A stretch of 30,678 nucleotides of DNA from a virus. The DNA is taken from IMG/VR virus record IMGVR_UViG_3300030101_001822, positions 1 to 30,678 of that record. One strand, 5' to 3'. The notes beneath the pieces are model-generated. The model was not told where the DNA came from, ran no database searches, and saw nothing but the letters and a program-made list of their open reading frames with translations. Below, piece after piece: positions 26,900-30,678 of this stretch. Every line of letters starts with the position of its first letter. Within the stretch, counting starts at the first letter, position 1. A program made the translations under genes and the position numbers.

Positions 26900-26906
26900 A
26901 TAATGT
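26900..26906 (-). promoter_or_regulatory. Shared early leader element (methyltransferase cassette)
   Basis: Minus-strand ACACATTA followed by TAGGAG before the ATG at 26889. Confidence 0.5.
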
Positions 26907-26918
26907 GTTATGCGATAT

Positions 26919-26946
26919 ATCTTATACATATAATTTGGTATGTCAA
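26919..26946 (-). promoter_or_regulatory. Promoter of the methyltransferase cassette
   Basis: Minus-strand TTGACA (26941-26946) directly after a terminator T-run, a 16-base spacer and TAAGAT (26919-26924). A TATAAT on the plus strand (26929-26934) lies in the same spacer. Confidence 0.55.
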
Positions 26947-26952
26947 ATAAAA

Positions 26953-26987
26953 AAGCTGCATAAAACGAAGGAGGTTCTATGCAGCTT
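26953..26987 (-). terminator. Terminator with a CCTCCTT loop
   Basis: A ten-pair stem (AAGCTGCATA with TATGCAGCTT) closes a 15-base loop. On the minus strand a T-run follows. Read leftward, the loop shows CCUCCUU, complementary to Shine-Dalgarno sites. Read rightward, the loop shows AAGGAGG four bases before an ATG. Confidence 0.8.
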
Positions 26988-27023
26988 CTTTTCATCACAC
27001 ATTATATAGTTCTTTATTTTTAA
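26979..27023 (+). CDS. Possible 14-residue hydrophobic peptide, opposite strand
   Basis: On the plus strand AAGGAGG lies four bases before an ATG, and the frame reads MQLLFITHYIVLYF and TAA. The start sits in the descending arm of the hairpin, so it would be masked when the stem forms. A TATAAT at 26929 is the only promoter hint. It resembles the layout of a type I toxin gene facing an antisense RNA, but may be chance. Confidence 0.25.
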   Translation: MQLLFITHYIVLYF

Positions 27024-27083
27024 TTAAAGTCATAAAATAAAGAATCTTGAAAAAGGTAGTTTTATGTTTCTTTTTCAACACCA

Positions 27084-27112
27084 GTTATCGCATATGATCA
27101 CATATGTGTCAA
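27084..27112 (-). promoter_or_regulatory. Extended -10 promoter, TTGACA-N17-GATAAC
   Basis: Minus-strand TTGACA (27107-27112) overlapping the stop of the membrane-protein gene, a 17-base spacer ending in TGC, and GATAAC (27084-27089). Same core as at 24170. No gene starts within about 190 bases downstream other than through a terminator. Confidence 0.6.
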
Positions 27113-27588
27113 TTTTTATTTACATAAAGATAACCTAGAAGCGTAATAAATCCGATAAGCGTGGCACACAATATAACAATACCGATCCATTCCCATATTT
27201 TTCTAATCAGTTCTTGGCGTTCATAAATATCTTGTTGACGTTTCTTCCTAATCTCCCCTTCCATTTTAAGGATCTCATTCCATGAATTGCTTCCATAGTG
27301 AAAATTAATAAAAGTTTTCAGCTCTTGTCTTTGCTGTTCCAGTTTCTTTTTAGCTGTAAAAGCTTCGATGGCCGAGGCTTCTATTTCTTTGCCCTTGAAT
27401 AATTTCTGTAGAGCTGACGCGTTTTTCGTGGTCTTCTCGGCATTATCCACATCACTTAGGGCTCCCATCCAGCGTGACAGGTCTTTTCCCATAGACTCTA
27501 TGTCCTTGCCGACTGCAAATCCATTTTTAATTGCGGTAAAAGCCGATTTAGCAACACTCAATGCCGCGGTAATCGTTACAGGGTCCAT
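27109..27588 (-). CDS. Helical protein with C-terminal membrane anchor (holin-like or virion-like)
   Basis: A 159-residue protein starting MDPVTITAALSVAKSAFTAI. I prefer the ATG at 27588; the 46 residues before it look unlike a protein start and overlap the divergent promoter region. It contains GKDIESMGKDLSRWMGALSD, a Lys/Glu coiled coil to about residue 125, and one membrane span near the end (IGIVILCATLIGFITLLGYL). I recall this type of protein from uncultured marine phages without a tested function. Its single C-terminal anchor suits a holin-like or structural role. Confidence 0.55.
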   Translation of the reverse strand: MDPVTITAALSVAKSAFTAIKNGFAVGKDIESMGKDLSRWMGALSDVDNAEKTTKNASALQKLFKGKEIEASAIEAFTAKKKLEQQRQELKTFINFHYGSNSWNEILKMEGEIRKKRQQDIYERQELIRKIWEWIGIVILCATLIGFITLLGYLYVNKN

Positions 27589-27681
27589 TTGTAAACTTTC
27601 TGCGGTTGTTATGATTCGATTATAACTTTTTTTAATGTCAAGTCTATTAATTTGTAAAAAGTTATTTATAGTTAAAGGTTT

Positions 27682-27855
27682 ATGAATCAAGTTTTTAGAG
27701 GAGAGCCGTGTGTCATTTGCCACCATTGTGGTCGAAAGAAGTATTCAAGCGGTTGTACCTGTCACAAAATACAAAGGAAAATAGCTCATGTCACGAGAAG
27801 AAAAGAAAGAGGAAAAAATGAACATACCGAATCACACAAAATTACCAAACCGTAG
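27682..27855 (+). CDS. 57-residue Cys/His-rich basic protein
   Basis: The plus-strand frame reads MNQVFRGEPCVICHHCGRKK, then YSSGCTCHKIQRKIAHVTRR and a basic end. C10, C13, C16 with C25 and C27, plus His, form a plausible small zinc site. A weak AAAGG precedes the ATG. It overlaps the next plus-strand gene by 38 bases or more, in another frame. The Cys spacing argues against chance, but the ribosome site is poor. Confidence 0.45.
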   Translation: MNQVFRGEPCVICHHCGRKKYSSGCTCHKIQRKIAHVTRRKERGKNEHTESHKITKP

Positions 27856-28063
27856 ACCGTGTATCACAACTGATGTAGGAGAGGGCCTATCGATAACAGT
27901 ATCGTATCATCCTGATACGGAAGAACCTGTTGAGCTGTTTGTAACCAGTAGAGGTAAGAAAGCGTCAGACGGGCCCATGACGGACGCTTTATATAATTTG
28001 GGCGTTGCGGCCTCTAAATTGATGCAGAAAGAAGATTTTCATTCGGCTGATACAGCTGACTGA
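27818..28063 (+). CDS. TSCPD-like protein
   Basis: An 81-residue protein starting MNIPNHTKLPNRRPCITTDV, where GAGG is five bases before the ATG at 27818; an in-frame ATG at 27788 with an AGGA nine bases away is possible and would add ten residues. The core LSITVSYHPDTEEPVELFVT followed by GPMTDALYNLGVAASKLMQ matches the TSCPD pattern found at the end of some ribonucleotide reductases and as stand-alone phage proteins. Its role is unknown. It is one of very few rightward genes and converges on the ribbon-helix-helix gene, overlapping its end by 25 bases. Confidence 0.6.
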   Translation: MNIPNHTKLPNRRPCITTDVGEGLSITVSYHPDTEEPVELFVTSRGKKASDGPMTDALYNLGVAASKLMQKEDFHSADTAD

Positions 28064-28245
28064 CGTTTTCGTTCCATATGAGCGTCAACCATTTCTTCAA
28101 CTCTAGCTTGGTCTTCTGACTTGTACTGTGAGAAGATATGCCTGAGCTGTCCGCCAATGGTACGGCCCTCTGTTTTTGCAATCATTTTTATTTTTTCATA
28201 TGTATCTTTTGGTACAAGAACGCTTTTCCACTTGTTTGTATCCAT
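28039..28245 (-). CDS. Ribbon-helix-helix DNA-binding protein
   Basis: A 68-residue CopG/Arc-type regulator. Residues 5-11 (KWKSVLV) are the DNA-contacting strand, PKDTYEKIKMIAKTEG the first helix and GRTIGGQLRHIFSQYKS the second; the end is a charged helix. The size is typical. GAGG is five bases before the ATG. A direct repeat (AAGATATTA at 28264 and 28284, exactly 20 bases apart) covers its promoter, a classic operator layout for a dimer-of-dimers autoregulator. The 3' end overlaps the convergent TSCPD-like gene. Confidence 0.75.
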   Translation of the reverse strand: MDTNKWKSVLVPKDTYEKIKMIAKTEGRTIGGQLRHIFSQYKSEDQARVEEMVDAHMERKRQSAVSAE

Positions 28246-28263
28246 GTAAACCTCGTTTTTTCT

Positions 28264-28295
28264 AAGATATTATGCGATTTTACAAGATATTACAA
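28264..28295 (-). promoter_or_regulatory. Promoter and probable operator of the ribbon-helix-helix gene
   Basis: Minus-strand TTGTAA (28290-28295), a 17-base spacer and TAATAT (28267-28272). AAGATATTA at 28264-28272 and 28284-28292 overlaps both boxes. The 20-base spacing puts both sites on one DNA face. Confidence 0.55.
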
Positions 28296-28392
28296 GAAAA
28301 AGGTTGCAATTAACTATTTTATTTAGTACTTTTTAAGTCTCTCAATTTTTCTCCTTTTTAGTATTGAAATTTTTTGAGGGGTGTAAATGGTA

Positions 28393-28422
28393 AAAAGGCT
28401 CAAGATTTGCTCTGGGCCTTTT
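28393..28422. terminator. Terminator downstream of the polymerase gene
   Basis: AAAAGGCTC pairs with GGGCCTTTT (one T-G pair) around a 12-base loop, T-rich on both strands. It can stop leftward transcription from the polymerase gene and rightward transcription from the plus-strand island. Confidence 0.7.
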
Positions 28423-28479
28423 ACTTTTTAAGTTGTAATAAAGTATTTTATCTGTTAGTTTATAAAGATCAATGTTACT

Positions 28480-28513
28480 AAGGCCCAGTTTTTACGCTGG
28501 GCCTTTTACTTTT
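28480..28513 (+). terminator. Second rightward terminator
   Basis: A nine-pair stem (AAGGCCCAG with CTGGGCCTT), an eight-base loop, then TTACTTTT on the plus strand. Its 3' half repeats 17 bases of the previous hairpin (28412-28428 and 28497-28513). Confidence 0.7.
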
Positions 28514-28532
28514 GGAGGATTGTTATGCGATT

Positions 28533-30425
28533 TCACTCACATTCGCCCCATGAAGGTCCAACTTCCACATCAACCTTGCTAGGGACATTTAATTTTACCG
28601 CGTCTTCCATGATAGATGCAACCTTTTTTGTCTCATCTGTTGAAGTAAATGATACGGCTATCTCGTCATGTATTTGAATTAACGGGATAATCCCCTCAGA
28701 ATAAATATTAACCATAGCTTGTTTTGTCATGTCAGCTGCGGAGGCTTGGATCAGTCTATTAAGTGCTTTGTAAGTATAAGCTCGTTTTAATCTTGTCGTT
28801 GGTCCATATTCATTGACCGCTTCTTTATAAGGCAGAGCCTTGTTCATAGCAAAAGTATCAGGCTCCCAAAGGTCAAATCTGCACTTACGACCGAGTATAG
28901 ACCGAATCGAACCTGAGCTGGTGCGATTGTTTAGCTTATTCATGACGCCGTTCATTAAAAATTTTACGAACGGGACTTTGTCATGGTATTGTTGTATTAA
29001 TGTTTTAGCTTCATCTACGGGTATATCTAGTTGATCTGACAGCTTATTTACGCCCATGCCATAGATCAAACCTAAGTTAATGGTTTTGGCTTGCTTTCGT
29101 GGTATCTTTGCCATTTCAGCTACCATCGTATGAAAATCCATGTCAGGATCATTGATGTAACCATCTACAAATTCATTGACGCCTTTCATGTTTTGGTTTT
29201 GCGATCGGGCGAAAGCATGAGCGTAATGAACCAAGATCCGTGGTTCCTGTTGCGAGTAATCTAAACTAGCCCACTTGGCTCCCTCTTCAGGTAGGAACAA
29301 CGAGCGTATCATTGGTCCCAGCTGTGGATCACGGGCTGGTATTTGCTGTAGGTTAGGATGGTTCATGCTGATACGTCCTGAAACTGTACCGCCATCATCT
29401 GATCTAATCTGATTAATATGCCCATGTATACGGCCTTGAGGCGTGGTATATTTCATAATGGTGCTGATAAACGTACCGTGCGTCTTGTTAAGCTCACGGC
29501 ATCTGAGGATCAGCTTTGGTAATTCGTGTGTATGTTCTGCAAGGAACGCTTTGGTGAAACTTGGTGCACCTTTGTCGGTCTTTGGATATGGTAGACTGAC
29601 GTTGTCGAAAGCTTTGGCAAGCGAAGCAGCTGCCCATATCTCTACGTTTTCATTGGTAAGGTCTTTGATCCGTGAATAAACTTTCTTTTCTTCTTTAAGC
29701 AGATAGTCTCTAGTACGTTCCACACGGTTTGTATCGATACGAACGCCTTTCCATGTCATGTCGATAAGCACAGGTAGAACGCCCAGTTCTAGATCGACGA
29801 TAGATTGTAGGTCTTCTTTTTGTATAAGTGCCTTGAAACAATTCCAAAGTTCTAAGGTTACTTCGGCGTCGGTCTCTGCATAGGGGCCAACATACATCGA
29901 CGGTAGCTTCCACAGCTCGGCTTTCGGATCAACACCGAACTCCTGTGCTGCTTCAGTCAATCCTTTCTCTGACTTGGTTTTCGATATATAATCATAGGCC
30001 AGTGCGTTGAGGCTATAGCTGAACCTGTTCTCATCAAGGAGTGATGCGATAACCATAGTATCTATAATACGGCCATTAATTTTAAAACCCGTGCGACGTA
30101 GCCAACCCGCATCGTATTGTGCGTTATGCATGATTTTATCAGCGGGGCTTTCGCAGACCTTCTTCATCCAGTTGTTGACGATACGTTCGTCAAGGTTACC
30201 GCCACCAAGATGTTTAATTGGCACATAACATTTAAAACCATCGACAGCTACGGCGTAACCTACAATCTCTCCATTACCTGTAGGCCAACCTGGACCGCTA
30301 CCTTTAATATCGGGATCTTTAGTCTCGACGTCGATTGCGATGGTTTTAGCTGAAGACAGATCAGGAAGTTGCTCAGGTGGTATCCATTCGCTCTTCGGTG
30401 TAAACATTGCCATTTGTAGTGTCAT
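28533..30425 (-). CDS. polA: DNA polymerase, family A, with 3'-5' exonuclease
   Basis: A 630-residue replicative polymerase. The exonuclease domain has IAIDVETKDP (D32, E34), MHNAQYDAGWL (99-109) and YAETDAEV (Y182, D186). The polymerase domain has TVSGRISMNHPNLQQIP (347-363), motif A WASLDYSQQEPRI with D389, motif B RKQAKTINLGLIYG (R443, K447, L451, Y455) and motif C IQIHDEIAV (H586, D587, E588). There is no 5'-3' exonuclease domain, as usual for phage enzymes. The residue equal to E. coli Phe762 is Leu451. The start overlaps the preceding stop as ATGA. Confidence 0.93.
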   Translation of the reverse strand: MTLQMAMFTPKSEWIPPEQLPDLSSAKTIAIDVETKDPDIKGSGPGWPTGNGEIVGYAVAVDGFKCYVPIKHLGGGNLDERIVNNWMKKVCESPADKIMHNAQYDAGWLRRTGFKINGRIIDTMVIASLLDENRFSYSLNALAYDYISKTKSEKGLTEAAQEFGVDPKAELWKLPSMYVGPYAETDAEVTLELWNCFKALIQKEDLQSIVDLELGVLPVLIDMTWKGVRIDTNRVERTRDYLLKEEKKVYSRIKDLTNENVEIWAAASLAKAFDNVSLPYPKTDKGAPSFTKAFLAEHTHELPKLILRCRELNKTHGTFISTIMKYTTPQGRIHGHINQIRSDDGGTVSGRISMNHPNLQQIPARDPQLGPMIRSLFLPEEGAKWASLDYSQQEPRILVHYAHAFARSQNQNMKGVNEFVDGYINDPDMDFHTMVAEMAKIPRKQAKTINLGLIYGMGVNKLSDQLDIPVDEAKTLIQQYHDKVPFVKFLMNGVMNKLNNRTSSGSIRSILGRKCRFDLWEPDTFAMNKALPYKEAVNEYGPTTRLKRAYTYKALNRLIQASAADMTKQAMVNIYSEGIIPLIQIHDEIAVSFTSTDETKKVASIMEDAVKLNVPSKVDVEVGPSWGECE

Positions 30426-30595
30426 AATTTACTCTCTCTATACTTTTTTATAATGTCATAATATTTGTTTTGTATAATTTTTTGTTTTTTAATTTTACCA
30501 TTTATGTCCTTATGTCCTATTGCTGGAAACCTACAAGCAATCTGTTCTAGTACATCTATAAATTTTTTATTGAGTTTATCTTCTTCAATTTTCAT
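30422..30595 (-). CDS. Small Lys-rich protein, unknown (57 residues)
   Basis: I chose the ATG at 30595, which overlaps the upstream stop as ATGA: MKIEEDKLNKKFIDVLEQIA, then CRFPAIGHKDINGKIKKQKI and a Lys-rich end. It is coupled to the polymerase gene by ATGA at its other end, so it is expressed with it. A small helical DNA- or polymerase-associated factor is possible; nothing proves it. Confidence 0.5.
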   Translation of the reverse strand: MKIEEDKLNKKFIDVLEQIACRFPAIGHKDINGKIKKQKIIQNKYYDIIKKYRESKL

Positions 30596-30678
30596 AATTT
30601 TTTTACCTCTATACATTCACCCATAACAATATTGTGATATGGCGGTACTTCTTTAGCACGATAATATATTAATCGCAT
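30592..30678 (-). CDS. Small gene at the right edge, possibly incomplete
   Basis: The frame is open from the right edge to TGA at 30592. The last three bases of the window are an in-frame ATG, giving MRLIYYRAKEVPPYHNIVMG, then ECIEVKKL. Whether that ATG is the start or an internal Met cannot be seen. The stop overlaps the next start as ATGA, in keeping with the operon. Confidence 0.4.
   Translation of the reverse strand: MRLIYYRAKEVPPYHNIVMGECIEVKKL

Larger units (their letters stand above)
26948..27077 (-). ncRNA. Possible small RNA ending at the CCUCCUU hairpin
   Basis: The promoter at 27084-27112 would start a transcript near 27077, with no open reading frame of note before the terminator at 26953-26987. 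The result would be a non-coding RNA of about 130 bases whose terminal loop is complementary to SD sequences. Predicted only from promoter and terminator positions; it could also simply be an alternative start into the next cassette. Confidence 0.3.

Noticed and set aside
27588-27726. 46-residue N-terminal extension of the anchored helical protein
   Set aside because: The extra residues are Asn/Lys/Ile-rich as in non-coding AT-rich DNA and would run across the divergent promoter region. MDPVTITAALSVAKSAF is a natural start.
28525-28671. Rightward frame with GGAGG six bases before an ATG at 28525
   Set aside because: It runs antisense through the end of the polymerase gene and has no recognisable content. 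The GGAGG lies directly after a terminator, so no transcript is expected.
1-30678. tRNA genes, CRISPR arrays, insertion sequences
   Set aside because: No cloverleaf with the usual TTCGA arm, no regularly spaced repeats and no transposase motif were found by reading both strands. A tRNAscan or Infernal run would be decisive for tRNAs.
1-30678. A T7-like RNA polymerase gene or phage-type promoters
   Set aside because: No frame carries the motifs, and the promoters seen look like host sigma70 sites. It could lie outside the window.

Overview
The window looks like most of the genome of a tailed bacteriophage with an AT-rich genome. The gene set matches podovirus-type phages seen in marine metagenomes, including pelagiphages of SAR11-like hosts. 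That host guess rests on remembered family resemblance and base composition, not on a search. Almost everything is read leftward (minus strand). No rRNA, tRNA, CRISPR array, integrase or phage RNA polymerase was recognised. Both edges cut through the phage: a tail-type structural gene runs off the left edge and a small early gene touches the right edge.

Right third (about 18.9-30.7 kb), early and replication region: a family A DNA polymerase with proofreading domain, an orphan DNA methyltransferase, the small terminase subunit overlapping a VRR-NUC-type nuclease, a DUF932 protein, a GP88-like Cys protein, a ribbon-helix-helix regulator and many very small proteins, several with CxxC zinc-type pairs. 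These genes sit in short cassettes. Several cassettes start with a sigma70-like promoter and a shared leader (CACA[C/T]ATT, then GGAG) and end with an intrinsic terminator. At two cassette junctions the -35 box of the next promoter lies inside the terminator loop with identical geometry. A small plus-strand island (27.68-28.06 kb) encodes a Cys-rich peptide and a TSCPD-like protein.

Middle (18.4-18.9 kb): a 532-base gene-free stretch with CAGCTG palindromes, a direct repeat and a good promoter facing the large terminase gene.

Left part (0-18.4 kb), one long late operon: large terminase, an unknown protein, a 1004-residue multidomain protein (DUF6884-like, ADP-ribosyltransferase-like and HExxH metallopeptidase-like regions plus a duplicated tag), the portal, small membrane and lysis genes (EF-hand membrane protein, 3TM holin), a GroES-like co-chaperonin, scaffold and capsid genes. 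After an internal terminator come decoration-type proteins, a run of tiny lysine-rich proteins, connector/adaptor proteins and tail-type proteins. Translational coupling (TAATG or ATGA overlaps) is common throughout, and it was used here to choose several starts.
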